A stretch of DNA of 9,665 nucleotides from Candidatus Iainarchaeum sp. GTDB taxonomy: Archaea; Iainarchaeota; Iainarchaeia; Iainarchaeales; GCA-2688035. Location of the stretch: NCBI GenBank assembly GCA_017608725.1, contig JAFCFG010000022.1, forward strand, positions 1 through 9,665, written 5' to 3'. Positions within the stretch are counted from its first letter, which is position 1, and every line of letters starts with the position of its first letter. Below are positions 1 to 6,396 of this stretch, in pieces. Both the position numbers and the translations under genes were made by a program. A model generated the notes under the pieces. That model searched no databases and was not told the DNA's origin. It saw only the letters and a list, made by a program, of their open reading frames with translations.

Positions 1-2
1 CG

Positions 3-995
3 AACTTTTACTACTTCTCTGGTCTTTCGGTGGGCCATTTTTTTGGCAATGCGCTGTTGCTGCGAAGGGGAAGGAAGCCGGTGCTTTTAACAAGCAGGTT
101 TTACTCTGTTCCCGCAGGGCAAAGGAAAAACATTGTTGTCAAGAGCCTAAAAGATTCAAAGCAATTGAAGAAAATCTTGAAAGAACAGCTTGGGGGAAAG
201 AGAATAGGGCTGAACTACAATGTCGTCACAAAGGCAGGCTACAGCGATTTGAGAAAACTCTTAAAAGGCAAGCACTTTTTTGATGTATCAAAGCAGCTTG
301 CAGAGCTGAGGGCAGTCAAAACAGCTGCTGAATTGGGCAGGATAAGGAAAGCAGTGAAGATAACTGAAAAGGTTTTGGGCGGGATTCCGGAAATTTACAA
401 AAAGGGAATGAGCGAAAAAGAACTTGCTCTTGCAATAGAGCTGCAGTTCAGGGAGAAGGCAGACAACACAATCGGTTTTCCCGTAATTGTTGCATCAGGC
501 AGCAGTGGGGCAGTCCCACACCACCTCCCCCGCAATAAAAGAATTGGTAAGGGCTTTCTTTTGATTGATGCAGGCTGCAGGTACAAAAATTACTGTGCTG
601 ATTTAAGCAGAACCTTTTTTGTTGGCAGGCCATCAGAAAAACAAAAGGCCCTGTACAAGGGCGTTCTTGCAACCCAGCAATTTTCCTTTTCTTTAATCAA
701 ACCAGGTGCAAAGTGCAGTGATGTTTTTGCCAAAGCAACAGGGTTTTTGGAGAAGGAAACAGGCCTTCCATTAATCCATGGCCTTGGCCATGGTTTGGGC
801 ATAGAGGTTCATGATTCTCCAAAAGGCTTTTTGGAGGAAAGCAAAGATGTCCTGAAGCAGGGAATGGTCCTAACAGTTGAACCGGCTGTTTACGGAAAGT
901 TCGGAGGAATAAGAATAGAGGACAATGTGGTTGTTTCAAGGAAAGGCTGCCTGCCTTTGGGCAAAGCACCAAAAAGGTTAATTGAATTGCGCTGA
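3..995 (+). CDS. Xaa-Pro aminopeptidase / prolidase-like M24 metallopeptidase (5' end missing)
   Basis: Cytoplasmic metallopeptidase of family M24B, expected to remove N-terminal residues ahead of proline or to split Xaa-Pro dipeptides. The frame is open to the left edge and already reads N-F-Y-Y-F-S-G-L at bases 3-26, the usual creatinase-like N-terminal motif, so the GTG at 30 is probably not the start and the true start lies outside the window. Counting from that GTG, residues 1-90 form the N-terminal domain and 100-315 the pita-bread catalytic domain. All five expected metal ligands are present: D180 (LIDAG), D191 (ADLSRT), H254 (HGLGHG), E284 (TVEPA) and E297 (RIED). H164/H165 and H261 match conserved substrate-side histidines. 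nadX follows after 11 bp, so the two are probably co-transcribed, though no metabolic link is evident. Family assignment is firm; the exact substrate (dipeptide or longer peptide) cannot be read from the sequence. Confidence 0.93.
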   Translation, partial: NFYYFSGLSVGHFFGNALLLRRGRKPVLLTSRFYSVPAGQRKNIVVKSLKDSKQLKKILKEQLGGKRIGLNYNVVTKAGYSDLRKLLKGKHFFDVSKQLAELRAVKTAAELGRIRKAVKITEKVLGGIPEIYKKGMSEKELALAIELQFREKADNTIGFPVIVASGSSGAVPHHLPRNKRIGKGFLLIDAGCRYKNYCADLSRTFFVGRPSEKQKALYKGVLATQQFSFSLIKPGAKCSDVFAKATGFLEKETGLPLIHGLGHGLGIEVHDSPKGFLEESKDVLKQGMVLTVEPAVYGKFGGIRIEDNVVVSRKGCLPLGKAPKRLIELR

Positions 996-1006
996 AAGAA
1001 CTTATT

Positions 1007-1759
1007 ATGAAAATTGGATTAATTGGAATAGGAACTATTGGCAGCTATCTTGCCAGGAGAATTGGGCAGGACAAAGAGCTGCAGCTTGGCTTTGTTTTTG
1101 ACACCAACAACGAAAAGGTGAAGGATTTTCCAAAAGAAATTGTTGTCAATTCAATTGAAGAGGCTATTGAAAGAAATGTTAAGCTTGTTGTTGAATGCGC
1201 TTCCTGGAAGGTTGTGAAAGAGCATGCGGCAAAGATTTTGCTTAAGAGGGACCTGTTGATTCTTTCAGTGGCTGCTCTTGCTTTCAGGGAATGCGAGGAA
1301 GCAGTAAAAGAAGCAACTGCCAAAAGCGGGAAGAATCTTTTTGTGCCAAGCGGGGCAATAATTGGAATCGACGGGATTCACGCGTTTAGGGACATACTGA
1401 AAAAAGTCAGCCTTGTTACAAGGAAGCCGCCAAGAGGCCTTGGCAGAAATGATATGGAGGAAACAGTTGTTTTCAATGGCACTGCAAGGGAGGCCTGCAA
1501 GCAATTTCCGAAGAACGTTAACATTAGCGCAACCATCTCCTTGAACGGGATTGGCTTTGACAAAACAAAGGTAAAGATAATAAGCGACCCAAAGGCTGAA
1601 TTCAATACCCACTGGGTTGAGGCAGCCGGTGATTTTGGAAAATTCACCATCCAAATAGAGGGCAGGCCAAGCAAAAACCCAAGAACAAGCAGCACTACTG
1701 CAATAAGTGTGTTTGACACAATTAAAAGGATTCAGAAGGGCATTGGCCTTTTCCAATAG
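1007..1759 (+). CDS. nadX: L-aspartate dehydrogenase
   Basis: Oxidises L-aspartate to iminoaspartate with NAD(P)+, the first step of quinolinate and NAD synthesis in organisms lacking the flavoenzyme NadB. Residues 2-30 form a Rossmann fold with the dinucleotide loop G-I-G-T-I-G. The central part holds VPSGAIIGIDGI (113-124), a family signature. The C-terminal catalytic domain has S-D-P (193-195) and the N-T-H motif, N200 and H202, where H202 corresponds to the catalytic histidine of archaeal and Thermotoga aspartate dehydrogenases. At 250 aa it is close to the family's usual length. The ATG at 1007 gives the Rossmann strand directly. No good Shine-Dalgarno is visible, and the gene lies 11 bp behind the M24 peptidase, suggesting read-through. 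Its partner nadA lies at 5491-6396; nadC was not seen. It converges with speD, stops 36 bp apart. Confidence 0.92.
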   Translation: MKIGLIGIGTIGSYLARRIGQDKELQLGFVFDTNNEKVKDFPKEIVVNSIEEAIERNVKLVVECASWKVVKEHAAKILLKRDLLILSVAALAFRECEEAVKEATAKSGKNLFVPSGAIIGIDGIHAFRDILKKVSLVTRKPPRGLGRNDMEETVVFNGTAREACKQFPKNVNISATISLNGIGFDKTKVKIISDPKAEFNTHWVEAAGDFGKFTIQIEGRPSKNPRTSSTTAISVFDTIKRIQKGIGLFQ

Positions 1760-1795
1760 CCCAAAAAAATTCAGATAATTGGCCTTTTCTGGCTG
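1760..1795. terminator. convergent nadX/speD termination region
   Basis: This 36-bp gap between converging genes has seven A at 1763-1769, which is a T7 tract on the minus strand and would serve speD as an archaeal oligo-T terminator. A shorter TTTT tract at 1785-1788 could serve nadX. The 12-mer ATTGGCCTTTTC occurs twice, once at the end of nadX (about 1742-1753) and again at about 1778-1789, a short local duplication. No strong hairpin is visible. Confidence 0.4.
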
Positions 1796-2161
1796 CTATT
1801 CTTTCACTGCAATTGGCTCAGTAACGTTTCTCTCGCTGTACTTTTCCCTCTTGCCTGTTGCCTGAAAGCTCTCATACAAGAATTTGACTATCTTTTCAGG
1901 ACCTGTTCTACCGCAACTGAATATGTCTATATTGCAGGTTTTGTGCTCTGGCCAGCTATGATAGCTTATGTGCGATTCAGCTAGAACATAAACAACGCTC
2001 AGGCCAAAAGGGCTGTAGCTGTGAGAGAATTTTTTTATGGCATTGACTTCAAGTAGCTGGCATGTTTTATCCAGAATAGAGGTAACCAGCTGTATGTTGT
2101 CCAAATCGGCCTGGCAGCCGCTCAAATCTAGAAGCAGTTGTCTGTATCTCACGACGCTCAC
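1796..2161 (-). CDS. speD: S-adenosylmethionine decarboxylase proenzyme, prokaryotic class 1B
   Basis: Pyruvoyl enzyme that decarboxylates S-adenosylmethionine to supply the aminopropyl donor for polyamine synthesis. The 121-residue chain carries the self-cleavage motif A-E-S-H at 61-64. S63 should become the pyruvoyl group after cleavage behind E62. H68 and C83 (FSCG) fall exactly at the positions of the processing histidine and catalytic cysteine known from the Thermotoga maritima enzyme. W70-P71-E72 and the D-I-F segment are also typical. The start is unsure. The first possible codon is GTG at 2161, but GTG at 2152 in the same frame has a good archaeal Shine-Dalgarno, GGTGA (2162-2158), five bases before it, which would give 118 aa. 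A TATA-like AT run at 2194-2202 would place the transcript start near 2172. Together with bpsA and the ureohydrolase it makes a partial polyamine pathway. Confidence 0.94.
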   Translation of the reverse strand: MSVVRYRQLLLDLSGCQADLDNIQLVTSILDKTCQLLEVNAIKKFSHSYSPFGLSVVYVLAESHISYHSWPEHKTCNIDIFSCGRTGPEKIVKFLYESFQATGKREKYSERNVTEPIAVKE

Positions 2162-2294
2162 CTGGATCTAAACACATTTACTGATACCTCACCATAAAAT
2201 AACGATAAAAAGATTGATTCCGTTAAAATCCTTTTGGGTAATAATCTTTAAAAAGTAATCTTCCATAAATTGACTCAGGTTTGGAGAGTTCTGT
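2162..2294. promoter_or_regulatory. divergent promoter region, speD / membrane protein
   Basis: AT-rich 133-bp gap between divergent genes. On the minus strand TTATTTTAT (2202-2194) is a TATA-like element about 25 bp before a likely speD transcript start near 2172. On the plus strand CTTTAAAAAG (2246-2255) lies about 25 bp before a likely start near 2276, which leaves a short leader with GGAGAG (2283-2288) as ribosome site for the ATG at 2295. Positions are read by eye from the usual archaeal TATA spacing. Confidence 0.5.
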
Positions 2295-2915
2295 ATGCTG
2301 TTCAATTATCTAATTGCATTTTTAGCTGGTCTAGCAACAAAATTCACTGACAATCTGGTAGATGAACCCTTTCTTTTCAACGAGAAAATAAAATACGCAA
2401 GCGCTCTCGCCTATGGAATCCTTGGCGGCTATCTTATCTCCTTTTCAAGCGAGTTCGCTACGCTGTTCCTGGGGGTCGTTGCCTCGGTTTTCCTTGCAGG
2501 CAAAATAGATAGCGGTGCACACCAGCTTGCTCTTGTTGCAATGATTGCAACCATTGCATTTTTTGGTTTGCCAGCAATAGTCTTTCCCTTCTTTTTATCA
2601 TTGCTTCTTTTCGGTTTTTTGGATGAGCTGCTGAACAACTTTGCAGATAAAAGAACAAAAAGCGGGCTAGAATTGCCTGGCCCAATACAGCGATTTGCAA
2701 GAGGCAGGTTTGGTCTTGAAATTGCAGCACTGGGCTTAAGCATCGCCACAGGCAACTGGATTTACTTTCTGGGCCTGATTTCCTTTGACATTGGATATAA
2801 TGCAGTTGAAAGGCTTCTGCCTTTGGCCAGCAAGCCAACCCAGTTCTTTCCCGCCCAGGGAGCGAGCTTTGATTGTTTTGAGTGCGATCCAAAAAAATTG
2901 GAAGGACTCCCTTAA
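2295..2915 (+). CDS. polytopic membrane protein of unknown function
   Basis: I do not recognise a named family. The 206-residue protein has hydrophobic stretches near residues 3-17, 35-52, 54-69, 75-110 (long enough for two helices) and 141-168, so about six membrane segments. Acidic motifs sit between them: T-D-N-L-V-D-E at 18-24, A-G-K-I-D-S-G-A-H at 68-76, and S-F-D-I-G-Y-N at 163-169, which may form a polar or metal-binding site in the membrane. A basic loop lies at 118-138. The C-terminal tail has C194-x-x-C197. The ATG at 2295 has GGAGAG seven bases upstream and its own TATA-like box at 2246-2255, so it is probably a single-gene transcript. It sits between speD and bpsA but on the opposite strand, so a role in polyamine transport is only a guess from position. 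Confidence 0.75.
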   Translation: MLFNYLIAFLAGLATKFTDNLVDEPFLFNEKIKYASALAYGILGGYLISFSSEFATLFLGVVASVFLAGKIDSGAHQLALVAMIATIAFFGLPAIVFPFFLSLLLFGFLDELLNNFADKRTKSGLELPGPIQRFARGRFGLEIAALGLSIATGNWIYFLGLISFDIGYNAVERLLPLASKPTQFFPAQGASFDCFECDPKKLEGLP

Positions 2916-3068
2916 TCAAAAGCAGTTTGGCCGGGTTAGTTGAATTGCTTTCAATGAAAAAAATCAGCGAAGAAATAGCGTTTCGATTTAAAGCGGAAAA
3001 AGAACAGGACGGCGGTGTTTAGGGTTTTGTTGTAATTGCTGAATCCCACATCTCAATAAAATCGATGC

Positions 3069-3096
3069 AAAAACCGGCTTTAAAAAAAAGGGCCGG
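3069..3096 (-). terminator. possible hairpin plus T-run terminator downstream of bpsA
   Basis: Bases 3074-3081 (CCGGCTTT) can pair with 3089-3096 (AGGGCCGG): five Watson-Crick GC pairs, two G-U, one A-U, with a seven-base A loop. Read on the minus strand the stem is followed by TTTTT (3073-3069), the layout of a factor-independent terminator. It lies about 195 bp beyond the bpsA stop and faces that transcript. Hairpin terminators are less usual in archaea than plain T tracts, so this is tentative. Confidence 0.35.
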
Positions 3097-3118
3097 GAAG
3101 AAAAAGCAGCTTAAAATC

Positions 3119-3240
3119 ATTTGTTTGCTTTTTGATTTTTGTTTCTTTGTGGGTTTAATTCTTTTTTACAAATGTTTTTTACAATTTGTTTGCTTTTTTT
3201 TGAATTTTTTTTGTTCGTTTTTTACAATTTCTTTGTGGGG
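3119..3240. repeat. imperfect T-rich direct repeats
   Basis: Two copies of about 55-65 bp share an identical ATTTGTTTGCTTTTT head (3119 and 3184) and an identical TTTCTTTGTGGG tail (3142 and 3228). TTTTTTACAA is present at 3162-3171, 3175-3184 and 3218-3227. The second copy is longer because of expanded T tracts and an extra TTTTTTACAA unit. Slippage in a homopolymer-rich region explains it; no mobile-element ends are seen. Confidence 0.55.
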
Positions 3241-3290
3241 TTTTTCCCTTTCTTTTCGCAAGCTTTTTCTTCTTTCTGAAAAGAAAAGGC

Positions 3291-4388
3291 CTACTGATAG
3301 CGCTGGCTATCCTCTTTGTAGTTTGCAAGCTTTCCCTTGAAAACGCCCTTAAACAACGGCGTTGTTTTCTTTGTTGTCTTAAGCCTGAGCAAATCAGCTG
3401 CATACCATGGCTTTTCCGGCGGATAGAATGCATCATAGCAGTCTGGCACTTCCACATGCTTTAATTCTGTTCTGTGGGGAGGGTAATCACTGTACTTGAA
3501 CAGCTTGTCCGTAATGATTAAACCCATGTCAGTGAAATTTCTCTGAATCTGCAGCAGCCCAAGCGGAGGGCATGCTGTTAAAGAAATGCCGCAGTAGCCA
3601 ACCATTCCCTGTTCCTGCTTAAGCAATTCAACGCCCCTTGAAACAAAGAGGCTGTTTCCCGCAACAGTGTCAGGAGGCTCTGTAATAAACAAATCAAATT
3701 GGTTTGTGTATTCGGCTGGAACAGGCTTTCTGAAATCCATCTGCAATGTTTCAATAGGCAAATTGTTCTTGTCAGCGTACTCCTCAATTGTTTCAAGCAG
3801 GTATTTGTCAATGTCAACTGCAAGGATTTTTTTCGGTGCACCGCTCAAAGCCATTATTATTGAGGTAAGGTCGTCATCCCCAACGCTAACAAAGCTTTTA
3901 TTTGTTGCGTCGCCTTTGCCTACAGCATAGGCTACCTTGTAGACGGCTGCCTCCGGAACCAACGGAGCCTGGTCAAACCTGTTCTGCGGAATAACCTTGG
4001 TGTATAGCTCCCTTACAGTTGCAAGGATTTTCTTGAATTTTGGGCTTAACAGCAAACCACAGAATTCTGGCCTGCCTGTAAAGGGTTTGTCAATCTTCTC
4101 TATTGACAAGTGCTTTAGAAGCTTTGTTCCCTTGCCTGTTAATCGCAGTAAACCATTCTTTCCAATTGAAACAAAGCCATTCTTTTCAAGGGAAAAAAGC
4201 AGTGAGAGGATTGGCCTGATGTAAAGCTCGCTTTCTCTGGTCAAGTCCCATAAGTCAATCGGCTGCCTTTCATGCAACAATGCCAAGAACCTTTCCAAAT
4301 CCCTGAGTGGAACAGGAAAGCGCTTGAACCGCTTTGCAGCACTTAAAATGCCCCTGATTTCCTTGTCAAAATCGTTTTTCCACTTAAT
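3291..4388 (-). CDS. bpsA: N4-bis(aminopropyl)spermidine synthase (branched-chain polyamine synthase)
   Basis: Transfers two aminopropyl groups from decarboxylated AdoMet to the central nitrogen of spermidine, giving branched polyamines that stabilise nucleic acids, mostly in thermophiles. Counting from the TTG at 4298, residues 1-65 form a winged-helix-like domain. The catalytic Rossmann domain follows, with the diagnostic G140-D-D-D143-L-T-S motif, V-D-I-D (161-164), and the E207-P-P-D-T active-site loop. The end (W-Y..L-L-R-L-K-T) also fits. The CxxC pair that I recall between the two domains in the Thermococcus enzyme is not obvious; only C80 is present. The start is unusual: TTG 4298 has no ribosome site and would cut into the winged helix, whereas the frame stays open and protein-like to a stop at 4403-4401, with ATT at 4388 placed five bases after a GGAG inside a G-rich run. 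I prefer that ATT (365 aa). It lies 61 bp after speB on the same strand. Confidence 0.87.
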   Translation of the reverse strand: MKWKNDFDKEIRGILSAAKRFKRFPVPLRDLERFLALLHERQPIDLWDLTRESELYIRPILSLLFSLEKNGFVSIGKNGLLRLTGKGTKLLKHLSIEKIDKPFTGRPEFCGLLLSPKFKKILATVRELYTKVIPQNRFDQAPLVPEAAVYKVAYAVGKGDATNKSFVSVGDDDLTSIIMALSGAPKKILAVDIDKYLLETIEEYADKNNLPIETLQMDFRKPVPAEYTNQFDLFITEPPDTVAGNSLFVSRGVELLKQEQGMVGYCGISLTACPPLGLLQIQRNFTDMGLIITDKLFKYSDYPPHRTELKHVEVPDCYDAFYPPEKPWYAADLLRLKTTKKTTPLFKGVFKGKLANYKEDSQRYQ

Positions 4389-4449
4389 TTTCTCTCCCCC
4401 CTATTCTCTACTTTATAAACCGGCAATAAAATTTTAAAAAGCAAACTGT
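4389..4449 (-). promoter_or_regulatory. bpsA promoter and ribosome-binding region
   Basis: Between the speB stop and bpsA, the minus strand has two TATA-like elements: TTTTTAAAATTTT (4440-4428) and TTTATAAAG (4419-4411). The first would start transcription near 4408 and leave GGGGGGAGAG (4401-4392) as a ribosome site. The second would start it near 4389, at or just before the ATT codon. bpsA may therefore have its own promoter even though speB lies just upstream in the same direction. Confidence 0.45.
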
Positions 4450-5376
4450 TTACTTGTTGAATTTCCAGCTCAGAATGTTGTAGCAAATGATTGCGGCAAT
4501 GGTTTCACTGTTCAGGTCCTTTTCGTTTGGCATCAATTCAACGAGGTTGAATCCAACAACCTCTTTTTCGGAAGCTATTCTAAACAGCAGTTCATTCAGT
4601 GATTCAAGTTTCAAGCCAAACGGCATTGGTGTGCCTGTGCCATGCAATTCTCTGGAATCAATGCAGTCAATGTCAATGTTAATCCAAACCCTTTCACTGC
4701 TTCCGTTTAATATTGCTTGAATCTGCTTTTCATTTGCTGTGCCGGCGCAAAGGCAGTTTTCCTCCTTCATCCAGCCTTGGAACCCGTGCTTTTCATAAAA
4801 TCCTCTTGGTTGGGTAGGGCAGTAAAAAATTTTGTCAGCAAATCCTTTTTCCGAAACCAGTTCTATTTCCTCTTCGCCTATCTGGTCCCTTACACCAACC
4901 CACTGCTGTTTGAATCCTGCATCAAAGATCCTTTTTGCAACACAGCCAAAGCTAAGCCTTCCGCCAGTCCACTCCTCTCTCAGGTCAAGGTGCGCGTCAA
5001 AGTTGATAAAAGAAACATCTTTTGGTATTGCCCCAAGCAGGCCATTTACTATTGAGTGCTCTCCTCCAAGCAGGATAAAGAACTTTTTTGCTTCAATTGC
5101 CCTTTTTGCTCTTTTCTCAATTTCAGCAATCATTTCCTGGCTTGTTTTTGGCTCAATGATCCCCATATTGTGAATCCCTATCTGCAGTGTTTTTCCAGTT
5201 AGGGCCTGCTCTGCCTCCAAATGATGGGATGCATTTAAGATTGCACCCGGCCCTTTGGCCGAGCCCTTTCCATAAGAAGCTGTTTTATCAAACGCAACCC
5301 CCAGCATGGCAGCGTCGCAGTCAGGAAAGCTTGGGTTTCCCTCAACAAAGAACAGCGTGTGGTTTAATTTCCTCAT
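4450..5376 (-). CDS. speB: agmatinase / aminopropylagmatine ureohydrolase family protein
   Basis: Arginase-superfamily enzyme. It should hydrolyse the guanidino group of agmatine, or of N1-aminopropylagmatine as in Thermococcus, releasing urea and leaving putrescine or spermidine. The binuclear Mn ligands are all present: H107 (GGEHS), D127, H129 and D131 (FDAHLD), D235 and D237 (NIDIDC); E280 (VELMP) matches the substrate-binding glutamate. Two features differ from usual members. The S-H-[GA] histidine that shuttles protons reads S-F-G here (F143, codon TTT at 4950-4948), and the region after D237 reads D-S-R-E-L-H-G-T-G-T-P where D-P-A-x-A-P-G-T-G-T-P is typical. The 308-aa length is normal. 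The ATG at 5376 lies 29 bp from a TATA-like AAAATTTAAAAC, fitting a nearly leaderless transcript. bpsA follows on the same strand, supporting a polyamine role. True activity is uncertain because of F143. Confidence 0.85.
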   Translation of the reverse strand: MRKLNHTLFFVEGNPSFPDCDAAMLGVAFDKTASYGKGSAKGPGAILNASHHLEAEQALTGKTLQIGIHNMGIIEPKTSQEMIAEIEKRAKRAIEAKKFFILLGGEHSIVNGLLGAIPKDVSFINFDAHLDLREEWTGGRLSFGCVAKRIFDAGFKQQWVGVRDQIGEEEIELVSEKGFADKIFYCPTQPRGFYEKHGFQGWMKEENCLCAGTANEKQIQAILNGSSERVWINIDIDCIDSRELHGTGTPMPFGLKLESLNELLFRIASEKEVVGFNLVELMPNEKDLNSETIAAIICYNILSWKFNK

Positions 5377-5490
5377 TTATTATCTTCTGATTGGCAAGTG
5401 TTTTAAATTTTTCACTGCTGCCAAACCTCTCTTTTCCCAAATTCGCCCCCTGGGTTAATTTATTTAACCCTTCTGGCCTCACTTTTTTGT
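5377..5490. promoter_or_regulatory. divergent speB / nadA promoter region
   Basis: Minus strand: TATA-like AAAATTTAAAAC near 5401-5412, about 29 bp before the speB ATG. Plus strand: TTAATTTATTTAA (5455-5467), centred 30 bp before the nadA ATG, so both messages are probably leaderless or nearly so. Neither ATG has a convincing Shine-Dalgarno. Confidence 0.55.
5452..5470. promoter_or_regulatory. 19-bp palindrome over the nadA TATA box (candidate operator)
   Basis: GGGTTAATTTATTTAACCC is a perfect inverted repeat with 7-bp arms (5452-5458 and 5464-5470) around TTTAT. Its centre, 5461, is 30 bp upstream of the nadA ATG, so the palindrome covers the presumed TATA element. Protein bound here would block TBP, so it is a candidate repressor site. 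The GGG/CCC ends go beyond the symmetry an AT-rich TATA box gives by itself. Confidence 0.5.
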
Positions 5491-6396
5491 ATGAATATGC
5501 AGGAAGAAATCAGAAAAATCCTGCAGGAAAAGAATGCAGTTCTTTTGGTTCACAACTATCAGATACCGGCAGTGCAGGATATCGCTGACTTTTTGGGTGA
5601 TAGCCTTGGCCTGGCAAGGAAAGCCCAAGAAACAGAGGCAGACACCATCCTTTTTGCCGGAGTTGACTTCATGGCCGAAACAGCAAAGGTTTTAAATCCA
5701 GATAAAAGGGTTTTGCTGAGTGCACAAGATGCAGTTTGCCCAATGGCTTCACAGCTTCTGCCAGAAAAGCTGATTTCTGCAAAAAGACAGTATCCTGATG
5801 CAGACGTTGTGCTTTACGTGAACAGCAGCGCGGAATGCAAGGCAATTGCTGACTGCTGCTGCACCTCTGCAAATGCCTTGAAAGTGGCAAATGCAATGGA
5901 ATCCAATACTGTTTTGCTTGGCCCTGACAGGAATCTTGCCTTGTACGTTAACAAGAGGAGTGAGAAAAGAGTCATTCCTGTTCCGGCAGAGGGCTTTTGC
6001 TATGTTCACCGCTTTATTGATTTCGGGCAGTTGCAAAGGGCAAGGCAAGAGCATCCAAATGCCTTTGTAATAGTGCATCCTGAATGCAATCCGGATGTTC
6101 AGGAAGCAGCTGATGCAATTGGCAGCACCAGCCAGATGCTCAAGATTGCAGGGGAATCAGATGCAAGGGAATTTTTAATTGGCACGGAGAGGGAAATGGT
6201 TTACAGGCTGCAGAAAGAGTTTCCTGAAAAGAAATTTTTTCCTGTTGCTGAAACAGCTGTCTGCGGGGCAATGAAGAAAACAAGCCTGCAGGATGTTTAC
6301 AACGCGATTAAAAGAGAGCAGTTTGAGGTAACCTTGGATAGGGAAATCATTGAAAAGGCAAAAAAGCCAATTGAAAAAATGCTGCAGATAACCTAA
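5491..6396 (+). CDS. nadA: quinolinate synthase A
   Basis: [4Fe-4S] enzyme that condenses iminoaspartate with dihydroxyacetone phosphate to quinolinate, the NAD precursor. The three cluster cysteines expected in archaeal/Thermotoga-type NadA are seen: C83 (DAVCPM), C199 (HPECNP) and C258 (TAVCGAM). The fold's three pseudo-repeats are marked by H21-N-Y (LVHNY), F59-M-A-E (VDFMAETAK), Y109-V-N-S-S-A-E, C-T-S-A-N-A near 124-129, and H196-P-E-C. At 301 aa it has the normal length. Around the third cysteine the usual C-x-N-M-K reads C-G-A-M-K. ATG 5491 is taken as start because it is 30 bp from the TATA-like element; a second in-frame ATG follows at 5497. Substrate iminoaspartate would come from nadX at 1007-1759. 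The stop is followed by a degenerate copy of the last 24 coding bases and 3' flank. Confidence 0.95.
   Translation: MNMQEEIRKILQEKNAVLLVHNYQIPAVQDIADFLGDSLGLARKAQETEADTILFAGVDFMAETAKVLNPDKRVLLSAQDAVCPMASQLLPEKLISAKRQYPDADVVLYVNSSAECKAIADCCCTSANALKVANAMESNTVLLGPDRNLALYVNKRSEKRVIPVPAEGFCYVHRFIDFGQLQRARQEHPNAFVIVHPECNPDVQEAADAIGSTSQMLKIAGESDAREFLIGTEREMVYRLQKEFPEKKFFPVAETAVCGAMKKTSLQDVYNAIKREQFEVTLDREIIEKAKKPIEKMLQIT

Larger units (their letters stand above)
2916..3290. other. 375-bp stretch without a convincing gene; T-rich with internal repeats
   Basis: The first part (2916-3064) is ordinary AT-rich sequence holding only a 22-codon ATG frame (2954-3022) without a ribosome site. From about 3119 to 3290 the plus strand is strongly T-rich. 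A 15-mer ATTTGTTTGCTTTTT occurs at 3119-3133 and 3184-3198, TTTCTTTGTGGG at 3142-3153 and 3228-3239, and TTTTTTACAA three times (3162, 3175, 3218), so this looks like a decayed tandem duplication of about 65 bp. T runs could end transcription from the membrane-protein gene. A plus-strand frame at 3065-3340 runs through it, with a Lys/Arg-rich start and a Phe-rich hydrophobic middle, but the Phe content follows from the T runs and it overlaps the end of bpsA antisense, so I do not call it a gene. Confidence 0.6.

Noticed and set aside
30..32. GTG as start of the M24 peptidase
   Set aside because: The frame is open to the left edge and bases 3-29 already encode a typical N-terminal motif of the family, so the gene is cut by the window.
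1045..1756. Long minus-strand frames inside nadX, and similar antisense frames in other genes
   Set aside because: They mirror strongly supported genes on the plus strand and show no recognisable protein features.
2954..3022. 22-codon frame beginning M-K-K-I-S-E-E-I
   Set aside because: No ribosome site or promoter at fitting distance, and too short to judge; could be a gene remnant but nothing shows of what.
3119..3240. T-rich repeats as CRISPR or mobile-element ends
   Set aside because: Units are unequal, low in complexity and lack regular spacers, terminal inverted repeats or a transposase.
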